A DNA stretch of 64,000 nt from NCBI RefSeq assembly GCF_000981385.1, contig NZ_LATZ01000119.1, positions 310,001 through 374,000 of the forward strand, written 5' to 3'. This document shows positions 44,283 to 53,359 of this stretch, piece after piece (within the stretch, counting starts at the first letter, position 1; every line of letters starts with the position of its first letter). This DNA is from Bacillus sp. SA1-12 (lineage in GTDB: Bacteria > Bacillota > Bacilli > Bacillales > Bacillaceae). The translations under genes and the position numbers were made by a program. The notes beneath the pieces are model-generated. The model did no database searches. It was not told the origin of the DNA and saw only the letters and a program-made list of their open reading frames with translations.

Positions 44283-44957
44283 ATGGGTTTTACAATCCTT
44301 CATATTGAAGATGATGAAGAAATCGGCTCATGGGTTAGTGAGTTTTTTACTGAGCGCAGATATAAAGTGATTTGGTTGAAGTCAGGGCATCATGCTTTAG
44401 AACATATGGAGCAAATGGATATTGTGATCATGGACATCATGCTTCCTGGTCTTGACGGTTACACGGTCGGTCAGCGCATGAAGCAGAAGTTCCCTGAAAT
44501 ACCTATTGTGCTGCTCACAGCTAGAACTTCCATAGAAGATAAGCTGCAGGGGCTTGCCTTTGCAGATGATTATATGACGAAACCGTATCATCCTGATGAA
44601 CTTGAAGCGCGGATTCAAATCCTGCTAAGGCGCTCAGGTGCTGTTTCGAGCGATCTGATTCAGCTGAATCATTTGAGGATTGATCGGAAAGCCAACCGCA
44701 TTTTGAATGAAGAAACTAACACGGAAATTCTTCTCACCGGTAAACAGTTTCATATCTTTATGTATCTACTAGATCATTTAAATCAAATTTTGACTCAACG
44801 GCAAATATATGAAGCTGTGTGGAATGATCCCTATATAAAAGGGGATAAAACCCTAATGGTACACATCCGTCACATGCGTGAAAAAATAGAACTCGACCCC
44901 AGTGATCCCAAAATAATTGAGACAATTCGCGGCATTGGATATCGGTTGAAGATATGA
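44283..44957 (+). CDS. OmpR-family response regulator
   Basis: A 224-residue two-domain regulator. The receiver domain has the acidic pair in LHIEDDEEIG, phosphoacceptor D51 in VIMDIMLPGLDG, T80 region LLTARTS and K100 in DDYMTKPYHPDE. The usual GADDY is here FADDY. The C-terminal winged helix shows QFHIFMYLLDHLNQILTQRQIYEAVW and HIRHMREKIE. AAGGAG precedes ATG 44283. It overlaps its kinase gene by four bases. The regulated genes are unknown. Confidence 0.92.
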   Translation: MGFTILHIEDDEEIGSWVSEFFTERRYKVIWLKSGHHALEHMEQMDIVIMDIMLPGLDGYTVGQRMKQKFPEIPIVLLTARTSIEDKLQGLAFADDYMTKPYHPDELEARIQILLRRSGAVSSDLIQLNHLRIDRKANRILNEETNTEILLTGKQFHIFMYLLDHLNQILTQRQIYEAVWNDPYIKGDKTLMVHIRHMREKIELDPSDPKIIETIRGIGYRLKI

Positions 44958-46294
44958 ATCTTAGAAAATCGCTTGTCACTAAATATTTGTTACTAATTTT
45001 CGCCTCTTTACTCATGTGGCCCATTTTACCAGCAATCTATTATTTACCTGACATCTTGCTTAAACAAGGTGAGATACATGAGCCGCAGGAAATAGTAAAT
45101 ATGTGGGACCGTGCAACTGAACAACTTAAAGAAGCTAAAGGGGATACCATCAATAAAACGCTAGGTAAGATACAAGATCGTTATCCTAAAGCAGAGCTGT
45201 TTTGGGTCGATAAAACAGGGAAAACTCATATGATCGGTAAGCAAATCAATGACATTCCAGAGAAATGGACACCTATGAATCTCATCAACTATCTTGAAAG
45301 GAAAAAGCAACAAGAGATATTTACTGTGACCGCTTCGATAGGTGAAAATGGAAGGCAAGGGTTTATGGTGTTTCAAATCCCAAAATCCTTTACCACGCTC
45401 GCAATTACTCCGGTAACTGGAAATCTCTTTTTAATCCTCATTATTTTTATCGCAGGTGTTTTAATCGTTACGGTCTCCTTGTTGTTCTTTTTAAATATTC
45501 GCAAAAGACTTATTCGACTTCAAATGGCTATGTCAGATCCGGTGCATACTGGAATCTCAGAAGAGGTTATTGTTAAAAACAGCGATGAAATAGGTCAGTT
45601 GGAAAAAGCTTTTAACAAGATGGTCACACAATTAAAAACCAGTCGTGCGCGGGAGAAGGAAGAAGAAAATATTCGAAAGCAATGGATCGCCAACTTATCT
45701 CACGATCTCAGGACGCCATTGACAGTCATTCAACAGCATGCCTACACTGTTCAGACTGATCCTTCTTCACCAAAAGCAATAAAGTCAATAGATATCATTA
45801 TTAAAAAACTCAATGATGTTGGTAAATTATTAGAAAATCTACTCACCTATACATTGCTTTCAGCAGGAAAACACCCAATAAAACGGGAAAATATCGATGT
45901 TATTGAAGTATTACACCATGCCGTTGTTGAATGGTACCCTGTTTTAGAAAAAGAGGGCTTTCAAGTGGAGATCGATTTGCCGGATCATGCGTTAATCTGG
46001 AAAGTTGATCCTTTATGGGTACGATGTATCGTCGATAACCTCGTGCAAAATGTCACCAGATACGCCGGCTCTGGTCAATACATAAGGAGTGGTGTTATTG
46101 AACGGAAGGGCACAATATGCCTGTTTATTGAAGATAAAGGAGAAGGAATTAAGCACACTACAGAGGCGAAAGGTGCCGGTATTGGCTTGTCGATCGTTTC
46201 CCTCATGACAAAAGAAATGAACATTGATTGGGAGATATCCAGTTCTTCAAAAGGTACACTCCATTATTTAAGCCAGAACTTAAACAAAATTTAA
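44954..46294 (+). CDS. Sensor histidine kinase
   Basis: A 446-residue membrane kinase whose start overlaps the response-regulator stop (ATGA). Helix one is about residues 9-34, an extracytoplasmic sensor of about 110 residues follows, helix two is about 155-180, then a HAMP domain, the phosphoacceptor H250 in NLSHDLRTPLTVIQ, and the ATPase domain with DNLVQNVTRYAG (N box), EDKGEGI (G1) and KGAGIGLSIV (G2). The sensor part has no family I recognise. A terminator follows directly, so the pair forms a two-gene operon. Confidence 0.92.
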   Translation: MNLRKSLVTKYLLLIFASLLMWPILPAIYYLPDILLKQGEIHEPQEIVNMWDRATEQLKEAKGDTINKTLGKIQDRYPKAELFWVDKTGKTHMIGKQINDIPEKWTPMNLINYLERKKQQEIFTVTASIGENGRQGFMVFQIPKSFTTLAITPVTGNLFLILIIFIAGVLIVTVSLLFFLNIRKRLIRLQMAMSDPVHTGISEEVIVKNSDEIGQLEKAFNKMVTQLKTSRAREKEEENIRKQWIANLSHDLRTPLTVIQQHAYTVQTDPSSPKAIKSIDIIIKKLNDVGKLLENLLTYTLLSAGKHPIKRENIDVIEVLHHAVVEWYPVLEKEGFQVEIDLPDHALIWKVDPLWVRCIVDNLVQNVTRYAGSGQYIRSGVIERKGTICLFIEDKGEGIKHTTEAKGAGIGLSIVSLMTKEMNIDWEISSSSKGTLHYLSQNLNKI

Positions 46295-46302
46295 ACTTCC
46301 GG

Positions 46303-46357
46303 TCACCTTAATTTTCCATTTGCCGAGTAAAGTGGAAATTAAGGTGATTTTTATTTT
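46303..46357 (+). terminator. Intrinsic terminator of the two-component operon
   Basis: TCACCTTAATTTTCCA (46303-46318) pairs with TGGAAATTAAGGTGA (46333-46347) with one bulge; TTTTTATTTTT follows. Confidence 0.9.
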
Positions 46358-46376
46358 TAATGGAAGGGTGTTGGAG

Positions 46377-47428
46377 TTGAATACTAACAAAACAAATGAT
46401 CAATTGATACGAAATCGAAGTGCTAACTTTATCATTGTTTGGTCCATGATATACGGAGCGCTTCACTTATACTGGACGCTTGGTGGAGGAGGATATCCTT
46501 TCTTAAATGAGGATCTCGAATTATTCGCAGCCATCATTACCTATCTTCCCCCACAGGTTGGAAGCAGCCTATTCGTTATACTATGTGTCGTCGGTTTATT
46601 GGTTGGTGTGGTAATAAGAAGACCTGATAGAGTCATTCCAAAATGGTTTATTCTTACATTTTTATGGGGGACAGTCGTTGCATTGCTGTTCTTTGTAACA
46701 GATTCAAGCATGATTGCAGCAAAGGCTTATGCCTTTTTGCTTATATTTCAATTTAATTGGCTGATGCTGAATCAGATTATCTGTATTATCGGTGCCTTTT
46801 TGTTTGGTTTTGCCGCCATAGCATACCAAAGAAAAATGCGAAATGCCTGTCAACGTTGCGGCCGATCAGAAAATCAGAAACCGAAATTCCTCGTCCGATG
46901 GGGCAAATGGATTACCTATATAGCAGTGGTTGCACCTCTGCCATATGCAATAAGCCGTTAGCATGGGCGCTCGGTATCCCATTAGGAATGGACAAAAATC
47001 TCTTGCAAGATTTATCAAGCATCAATCCAATGCATCAGATTATTGAATGGGTATTCGGCTCACTATGTATTGCTGGAGGCATCCTCACTCTTGGCCTCAT
47101 TCAAAAATGGGGCGAAAGATTCCCATTGTGGTTTCCCTTCATTGGCGGTAAAAGAGTCCCTGTTTTATTAGCAGTGATCCCAGCAACCTGTGTTGCCATT
47201 GCCGTAACAAGCGCCGGTTTTGTCTTTACCACATCCTTTATCGCAGTCAAATTTCAACTTGTACCAGCAGTTGGATTGTTAGCCAGCCAAATCTGGGGCA
47301 CAGTTGGACCGATGCTTCTCTGGATTCCTTGGGGAGTAGCGTTAGGTTTGGCAGCTATCGCTTACTATTATCGGAGAAGAGGCCAGTGTAAATATTGTGG
47401 GAGAGGTGGGAGTGAAACGATATATTAA
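46377..47428 (+). pseudogene. Polytopic membrane protein split by a one-base frameshift
   Basis: Two overlapping frames form one protein of about 350 residues. The first ends VAPLPYAISR at a stop beginning at 46958; the second continues LAWALGIPLGMDKNLL. One extra T in the TT at 46958-46959 would join them. It has about nine membrane helices and two short cytoplasmic zinc-finger-like tails, NACQRCGRSEN in the middle and CKYCGRGG at the end, which suggests an internal duplication. TTG 46377 has GGAAGGG eight bases before. It is not a family I can name. It follows a two-component operon. The break is either real or a sequencing error. Confidence 0.7.
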
Positions 47429-47500
47429 TAAATCTAGTAGTACAACACTATGCTAGTAAAAATAAATGGATATCTATAAATTTATTATTTATATTTCAAT

Positions 47501-47549
47501 AACGTTGTAAAGCTGCATTTTACTTATCAAAATGCAGCTTTACAACGTT
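47501..47549. terminator. Perfect 21-bp inverted repeat
   Basis: Arms 47501-47521 and 47529-47549 are perfect complements (left arm begins AACGTTGTAAAG, right arm ends CTTTACAACGTT) with a 7-base loop. It probably ends the membrane-protein transcript, although no T-run follows. Confidence 0.7.
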
Positions 47550-47673
47550 AAACGACAAATTATAATTGAAAATAAAGAAAACGGATTACTTGCAACTGCG
47601 AAAAGTTTTCAAAAAGGAAAATGATTCATAACTATGGTACTCTTAAGATATTACGTGTAAGGAGTGGTAGATT

Positions 47674-48520
47674 ATGAGTAGTTCAATTCCTGAAATAACA
47701 CTTAATGATGGAGTGACGATTCCAGTTATTGACCTGGGTACATATACTCTTAAAGGAAATCAGGGCGCTAATTCCATTCAGTATGCAATTGATGAGTTGG
47801 GCTATCGGTTAATCGATTCGGCTTATAATTATGAAAACGAAGGAACTTTAGGAGAAGCAGTTAGACGCAGTTCAGTACCGAGAGAAGCGTTACGAATTAC
47901 ATCAAAAATTACCAGGTCGCTATCAGGCGTATGATCTTGCAGTAATGACAATTCAAGAATCCTTATATCGTGCAAATTTAGATTATTATGATTTATATCT
48001 TATTCATTGGCCAAATCCTAAACAGGGTACATATGTGGAAGCGTGGCAAGCATTAATTGACGCAAAAAGGCAAGGGCTTATTCGTTCGATTGGTGTTTGC
48101 AATTTTTTACCTGAACATCTTGAGCGTTTAGAAAAGGAAACAGGGGTAAAACCAAGTATTAACCAAATCGAATTACATCCTTTTTTTAATCAAGCCGAGC
48201 AAAGAAAATGGCATGAGGAGAATGATATTACTACTCAATCCTGGAGTCCATTAGCACGTGCGACAGAAGTCTTACATCATGACACGCTTCAAACAATTGC
48301 ACATCATCATAACAAGTCGGTTTCACAAGTAATCTTACGCTGGCATTATCAGCTCGGATCCGTTTCAATTCCAAAATCTTCATCACCTGAGCGACAACGA
48401 GAAAATAGCTCCATTTTTGATTTTTCTCTCGATGAATCAGAAATGAACATGATTTCAGGGTTAACCAGGACTGATGGAAGACTCAAAAATCAGGATCCTG
48501 CAGAGTATGAAGAATATTAA
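47674..48520 (+). pseudogene. Aldo/keto reductase split by a one-base frameshift
   Basis: The 5' frame (47674-47934) covers ITLNDGVTIPVIDLGTYTL and YRLIDSAYNYENEG with the catalytic aspartate and tyrosine; the 3' part covers YYDLYLIHWPNPK (histidine), SIGVCNF, NQIELHPFF and VSIPKSSSPER. Removing one A from AAAAA at 47904-47908 gives the continuous SKLPGRYQAYDLAVMTIQES and a protein of 281 residues, normal for the AKR family. AAGGAG lies before ATG 47674. An NADPH-dependent reductase, probably inactive if the shift is real. Confidence 0.8.
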
Positions 48521-48530
48521 ATTTATCAAA

Positions 48531-48557
48531 AATCGCCCTCCAAACAGGAGGGCGATT
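48531..48557. terminator. Bidirectional terminator
   Basis: AATCGCCCTCC (48531-48541) and GGAGGGCGATT (48547-48557) stem; T-rich sequence follows on the minus strand. Confidence 0.88.
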
Positions 48558-48560
48558 GTC

Positions 48561-48938
48561 TTATTTTAATACATAGGCTGCTAACGTTTTTTGTACATCG
48601 TAAATATTCTTATCTTTCTTAAATGTTTTTGCTACAGGCTCGGTCGTACTTGAAATCCAAATCTTAAGCTCAGCATCTAAATCAAATGTACCAGCAGTCT
48701 CTACGCTAAAGTGGGTTATATTACGATAAGGAATAGAATGATATTCAACCTTTTTACCTGTCATGCCTTGCTTATCAATAAGAAGCAATCTTTTATCTGT
48801 AAACACGATAAGGTCACGGATTAACTTAAATGCCTTTTCCACTTTTTCATTTTCCGCGAGTACTAATTCTATATTTTTTGAAACTGTGCCAAGATCTGCT
48901 TCAGAAGCATTTCCAAGAAAACCATCTAATATTCCCAT
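48561..48938 (-). CDS. Bacterial PH-domain protein
   Basis: A 125-residue protein beginning MGILDGFLGNASEADLG and carrying a bPH domain (IELVLAENEKVEKAFKLIRDLIVFTDKRLLLID, then YRNITHFSVETAGTFDLDAELKIWI). This matches the Bacillus YvbH/YozN-like PH proteins, whose role is unknown. ATG 48938 follows AAAGGAGG; an earlier ATG at 48968 has no such site. It is a single gene. Confidence 0.85.
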   Translation of the reverse strand: MGILDGFLGNASEADLGTVSKNIELVLAENEKVEKAFKLIRDLIVFTDKRLLLIDKQGMTGKKVEYHSIPYRNITHFSVETAGTFDLDAELKIWISSTTEPVAKTFKKDKNIYDVQKTLAAYVLK

Positions 48939-49308
48939 ATAATCCCTCCTTTGATCATTTCCTTTCATTATAAACGATATTCATCAGGTGATTGAAGTTT
49001 TTTCATATACATCCTTCTAACGTTATTCCATTTGTCAAATGAGCTATTGTAATCTATTGAACAAAGTGATTAATAGATTCAGAGTTATTGAGCGGATTTG
49101 ATTAAATAGATAAGAATGCAATAAGCCTGTAGTCTATTCAATTATGCCTTGCTTTTGTAATTGCAGTGGATGAAGATGTTGTGCTGAATGAAGTAATTAT
49201 TCGTCCTGCTATCTAATACTCATGAAATATAAAAATACATAATGCCAATGTTGGCATAAGTCTGCATTGGCATAAAACTATCTTTACATTGTTGTTAGAT
49301 TAACAGAT
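48939..49308. other. Spacer with a dyad near the AraC gene end
   Basis: About 370 bases without a gene. The palindrome ATGCCAATGTTGGCAT (49242-49257) is followed by another ATTGGCAT (49265-49272). It could end the AraC-type regulator transcript or be an operator. Confidence 0.5.
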
Positions 49309-50226
49309 TTATGCATTGATTTTTTGGTCGTATTTCTCCCTCATGCGTTTAATATCTTCTCTTGGTGGAAGACCAAACATACGGGAATATTCCCGGCTAA
49401 ATTGCGATGGACTTTCGTACCCTACACGAAATGCAACATCTGCAGCATCTGTTGATTCCGATAATAACAGACGTCTGGCTTCCTGCAGTCTCAGTTGTTT
49501 TTGGAACTGAATCGGGCTCATAGCGGTGATTTCTTTAAAGTGTCGATGTAGCGAAGCAGTACTCATATTAGCTATTGCAGAAAGCTCCTCAATTAGAAAA
49601 GCCCTGTTAAAATTTTTCATAATATATTCGACAACGTCTCTGATACGATAGGTATAACTTCCTTCTATTACGATTTGTTTTAAGGTATTCCCATGGGGAC
49701 CTTGAAGAACTCTATAAAGAATTTCTTTTGTGAACAAAGGAGCAAGAACTGGGATATCTTTTGGATTGTCCAGCAAACGAGATAACCTGATCACTGGATC
49801 TATCAACGTTGGTTCGATTTTGCTAACAAAAAGTGCTCGTTTTAGTCTGTTTTTTGGTTCAACTTCCATTTTAGAATCACTTAAAACTTCTAAGATTTGA
49901 TTCGGTGTAAATTCTAGTTTAAGAGCCAAATACGGAACGTCAGGAGAAGCTTTTATAACTTGCCCAGTTACGGGTAAGTTAACAGATGCAACTAGGTAAT
50001 CAGAAGGACCGTACGTAAAACGTTCCTTTGATAGCAATATCTCCTTCTCTCCTTGAATGACCATGCAAAAGGATGGCTTGTAAACTCCATAAAGTGGTTC
50101 GGTTACCATGGATTCACGAATAAAAAATAATGACGGAACAGCAGTTTTATGAACACCGTCCTTTCCCGGATACCTTTCAATAAGGTTTGTGAGTTCATGC
50201 TGCTGATTGAATATTCGCTCAGACAT
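49309..50226 (-). CDS. AraC-family regulator with AraC_N domain
   Basis: A 305-residue regulator. The N-terminal domain of the AraC_N type (RIFNQQHELTNLIERYPGKDGVHKTAVPSLFFIRES) precedes the double helix-turn-helix: IEELSAIANMSTASLHRHFKEITAMSPIQFQKQLRL and AADVAFRVGYESPSQFSREYSRMFG. ATG 50226 has AAGGAG upstream, which rules out the 13-residue extension. It is divergent from an aldo/keto reductase, the usual partner of AraC_N regulators, which it probably activates in response to an aldehyde or similar stress. Confidence 0.9.
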   Translation of the reverse strand: MSERIFNQQHELTNLIERYPGKDGVHKTAVPSLFFIRESMVTEPLYGVYKPSFCMVIQGEKEILLSKERFTYGPSDYLVASVNLPVTGQVIKASPDVPYLALKLEFTPNQILEVLSDSKMEVEPKNRLKRALFVSKIEPTLIDPVIRLSRLLDNPKDIPVLAPLFTKEILYRVLQGPHGNTLKQIVIEGSYTYRIRDVVEYIMKNFNRAFLIEELSAIANMSTASLHRHFKEITAMSPIQFQKQLRLQEARRLLLSESTDAADVAFRVGYESPSQFSREYSRMFGLPPREDIKRMREKYDQKINA

Positions 50227-50429
50227 ATTGATTCTCCTTATTTGCTTTGTTTTTAATAGTTTCATTCTAAAGCAAATTAGATGATAGTGTAAGTGGTTGT
50301 GAGAGGATTAGGCAATCATTTGATACGAATGTGATAACGGTTGCTTTTTCATCTGTTGCATAATAAGAATACATAATCACGATAAACATCATTGAATGTA
50401 AAAGTTTAAAAAAAGTGGGGATTATGAAT

Positions 50430-51410
50430 ATGGAATATGTGAAACTTGGAAATACAGGCTTAGATGTATCCAAGCTTTGTCTTGGTTGTATGAGCTTTGG
50501 TGTGGCAGAGAGATGGCTTCATCCATGGGTACTTAATGAGGAGCGCACACGCCCAATTATAAAAAAAGCACTTGAGGCAGGGATTAACTTTTTCGATACG
50601 GCGAATGTGTATTCGGATGGAACAAGTGAGGAGATTGTAGGAAGGGCTTTAAACGATTATGCAAATCGAGATGAAGTTGTTCTTGCTACAAAGGTCTTTT
50701 TTCCAATGCATGATGGTCCAAATGGTTCTGGTCTTTCCCGAAAAGCAATCCTGAGCGAAATTGATAATAGTCTTAAGAGACTGGGAACCGATTATGTAGA
50801 TCTTTATATCATCCACCGATGGGACTACGATACGCCCATTGAAGAAACGATGGAAGCTCTCCATGAAGTTGTGAAGTCTGGGAAAGCAAGATATATTGGT
50901 GCATCAGCGATGCATGCATGGCAGTTCCAAAAGGCTTTGCATGTAGCAGAGAAAAATGGATGGACCCGTTTTGTTTCAATGCAGAATCATTTGAACCTCA
51001 TTTACCGTGAAGAGGAAAGGGAGATGCTGCCGCTATGCAGGGAAGAAAAAATTGCGGTGACGCCATATAGTCCGCTCGCCTCAGGGAGATTAACACGTGA
51101 TTGGTCGGAAACAACGCATCGTTCTGAAACGGATCAAATTCAAAAATCGAAATATGATGCGACGGCTGAAGCAGATCGATTAGTTGTGGAACGGGTTGCA
51201 GCAATAGCAGAAAAGCGTGGCGTACCACGTATTCATATTGCACTTGCCTGGCTGCTTCAGAAAGAAACAGTAGCTGCTCCTATTATCGGCGCTACGAAAA
51301 TCTCTCATCTTGAAGATGCCGTAGGTGCTCTTTCGATTAAGTTATCACCTGAAGAAATAAATCTATTAGAAGAACCATATGTACCTCATCAAATAGTAGG
51401 TTTTAAGTAA
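50430..51410 (+). CDS. Aldo/keto reductase (YghZ/GSP69-like)
   Basis: A 326-residue NADPH-dependent reductase of the Kvbeta/YghZ-type AKR group. It shows MEYVKLGNTGLDVSKLCLGCMSFG, FFDTANVYSDGTSEEIVGRAL (catalytic D and Y), LATKVFFPMHDGPN (K), and YVDLYIIHRWDYDTPIEETM (H), then ITPYSPLASG-like VTPYSPLASGRLTR and APIIGATKISHLEDAV. I use ATG 50430 for spacing from GTGGGG. It lies 203 bases from the divergent AraC-type regulator. Confidence 0.88.
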   Translation: MEYVKLGNTGLDVSKLCLGCMSFGVAERWLHPWVLNEERTRPIIKKALEAGINFFDTANVYSDGTSEEIVGRALNDYANRDEVVLATKVFFPMHDGPNGSGLSRKAILSEIDNSLKRLGTDYVDLYIIHRWDYDTPIEETMEALHEVVKSGKARYIGASAMHAWQFQKALHVAEKNGWTRFVSMQNHLNLIYREEEREMLPLCREEKIAVTPYSPLASGRLTRDWSETTHRSETDQIQKSKYDATAEADRLVVERVAAIAEKRGVPRIHIALAWLLQKETVAAPIIGATKISHLEDAVGALSIKLSPEEINLLEEPYVPHQIVGFK

Positions 51411-51648
51411 GGGTTGCCATAACAAATTCACTTTCAATAGCTTTTATATGTAATATTCAACTTGAGGCGAAAGCCCTGATCTCTTTTAATTTGAAGGATA
51501 TCAGGGTCTATTTACATTATTGTTCGAAAATTAGGACAAATGCCAAAATGGCCTTTGTAATACATGCCTAGATTTACTTATAGTAGTAAATGCTCCAGTT
51601 TTAGCTTGCTTTTAAAATAATTTTGATCATTTTTGGAGGAGGAATAAG

Positions 51649-52827
51649 ATGGAGCGATTATGGACTAAGTCTTATATTTTTATAATAATAGGGATGTTTT
51701 CCCTATTTATCGCATTTTATATGCTCTACCCAACGCTGCCGCTTTTTATTACGCAAATTGGCGGGAATGAATCACAGGTCGGTCTTGCGATGGGGACCTT
51801 TATGTTATCTGCCGTAATTTTTCGACCTATTGTAGGGGGACTTTTGGATCGGTTCGGCAGACTTCCTTTTATCATCGGCGGTTTAATTCTTTTCGCTTTT
51901 TCGATGTACATATATAACTGGGTTGGCGGACTCGTTGTTTTGATGGGGCTTAGAATATTACACGGGATGAGCTGGGCTATTTCTACAACCTCTATCCTAA
52001 CGGCGATTACAGATATGATTCCATCTTCCCGTCGTGGAGAAGGGCTGGGGTGGTCTGGCATGGCCACGACCTTAGCAATGGCAATCGGTCCGATGCTCGG
52101 TATATGGGTGACGCAGAACCTATCGTATCACGCTCTGTTTTTAATGGCAGTCGGTTTTTCTGTTACAGCGTTACTTCTTATGATTAGAATAAAAATTCCT
52201 TTTCAGCCGCAATCTAACTCAAGGAAAATCGAGCTTTTCGAAAAATCAATCTTACCTGTCACGTTAACAGTCTTTTTTCTATTTATTGCTTATGGTGGTA
52301 TAACGACCTTTGTTCCGTTGTTCGCAGAATCGATTGATGTCAATTCCGGCACCTTTTTTCTGATCTATGCCGCAACGCTTGTTCTGATTCGTCCCACTGC
52401 TGGGAAACTTTCAGACCGGTATGGTGAGTCGTTTGTCATTGGACCAGCCCTAATTGTAACGATTTTAGCTTTGATCGTCTTAGGATTTTCAACTGGATTG
52501 TTCGGTGTGCTTCTTTCAGCAGTTTTATATGGTATTGGCTTTGGATCTGCACAGCCAGCTCTTCAAGCCGCAACGATCCGTCTTGTTCTTCCAGACCGAA
52601 CAGGTGTAGCCAATGCTTCTTTTTCGACTGCTACTGACCTTGGAATTGGGCTTGGTGCAATGATTCTAGGGTGGATATCACAGCAAACTAGCTATCAGGT
52701 GTTGTTCACGGTCAGTGCCGTTTCTGTTGCGTTTTCATTACTAGTGTTCACCTTTTCAGTGAAACGTTTATTAAAAAACAAAGGGCTTAACTCGCTGAAT
52801 AATTCTCTGCCTTCCAAAACAGGCTGA
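51649..52827 (+). CDS. MFS exporter (DHA1-like)
   Basis: A 392-residue twelve-helix MFS protein. Helix one is YIFIIIGMFSLFIAFYMLYPTLPLF; motif A reads GGLLDRFGRLPFIIGG; helix four has RILHGMSWAISTTSILTAI; the second half repeats the loop as GKLSDRYGESFVIG. It is of the DHA1/YfcJ-like group common in Bacillus and probably exports a small compound. GGAGGAGG lies before ATG 51649. A terminator follows. Nothing nearby suggests the substrate. Confidence 0.85.
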   Translation: MERLWTKSYIFIIIGMFSLFIAFYMLYPTLPLFITQIGGNESQVGLAMGTFMLSAVIFRPIVGGLLDRFGRLPFIIGGLILFAFSMYIYNWVGGLVVLMGLRILHGMSWAISTTSILTAITDMIPSSRRGEGLGWSGMATTLAMAIGPMLGIWVTQNLSYHALFLMAVGFSVTALLLMIRIKIPFQPQSNSRKIELFEKSILPVTLTVFFLFIAYGGITTFVPLFAESIDVNSGTFFLIYAATLVLIRPTAGKLSDRYGESFVIGPALIVTILALIVLGFSTGLFGVLLSAVLYGIGFGSAQPALQAATIRLVLPDRTGVANASFSTATDLGIGLGAMILGWISQQTSYQVLFTVSAVSVAFSLLVFTFSVKRLLKNKGLNSLNNSLPSKTG

Positions 52828-52889
52828 TACAACTTATAATGAAGGAGAAAGGATTCACTTTATGGATCCCCAAAATAAAAATTATATCG

Positions 52890-52928
52890 AGGCTGTATCA
52901 AAATGGAATTGTTCATTTGATACAGCCT
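52890..52928 (+). terminator. Terminator of the MFS exporter
   Basis: AGGCTGTATCAAA (52890-52902) pairs with TTTGATACAGCCT (52916-52928). Confidence 0.8.
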
Positions 52929-53359
52929 TCATTCATTCAGAAAGTTACCATTAGCAGATCCTACTATCGCATGAAGCATGTATGAATCTTTGATGTAAAC
53001 CCTCTTCGAAATATGTAAGCGAAGATCATTCTCATTTAGATGTCCCTTTTCCTATTGACCATTTTCTATATGACCATTAAAATAGCAATTATTCTAATAT
53101 TTCTAATTTATTCAACTGTTTCCACAGGTATTTATTGTTACTTTAGACTTTTCTGATGCAGTTTCCCCTGTCAATAAGTAGCCTATTATTCTTTTTACAA
53201 TTATGATGAAGAGGAAATGTCCTTTGGAATCGCAAACAAAGACAATAAAAATATGAGTTTAGTTATAATGAAAATGTAAGTTTTCTTTTATAATGTAAAT
53301 ATTTAGTGTTATCATGTAGATGAAAAATTTTGATGAGTATTGAAAGGGGATACAAGGTT
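52929..53359. other. Spacer upstream of fbp
   Basis: About 430 bases with no gene. The fbp promoter should lie at the right; TATAAT at 53289-53294 is a possible -10 box. Confidence 0.5.

Noticed and set aside
52864..52956. 30-codon frame starting MDPQNKNY after the MFS exporter
   Set aside because: It runs through the terminator hairpin of the exporter; the start signal AAGGAG is probably chance.
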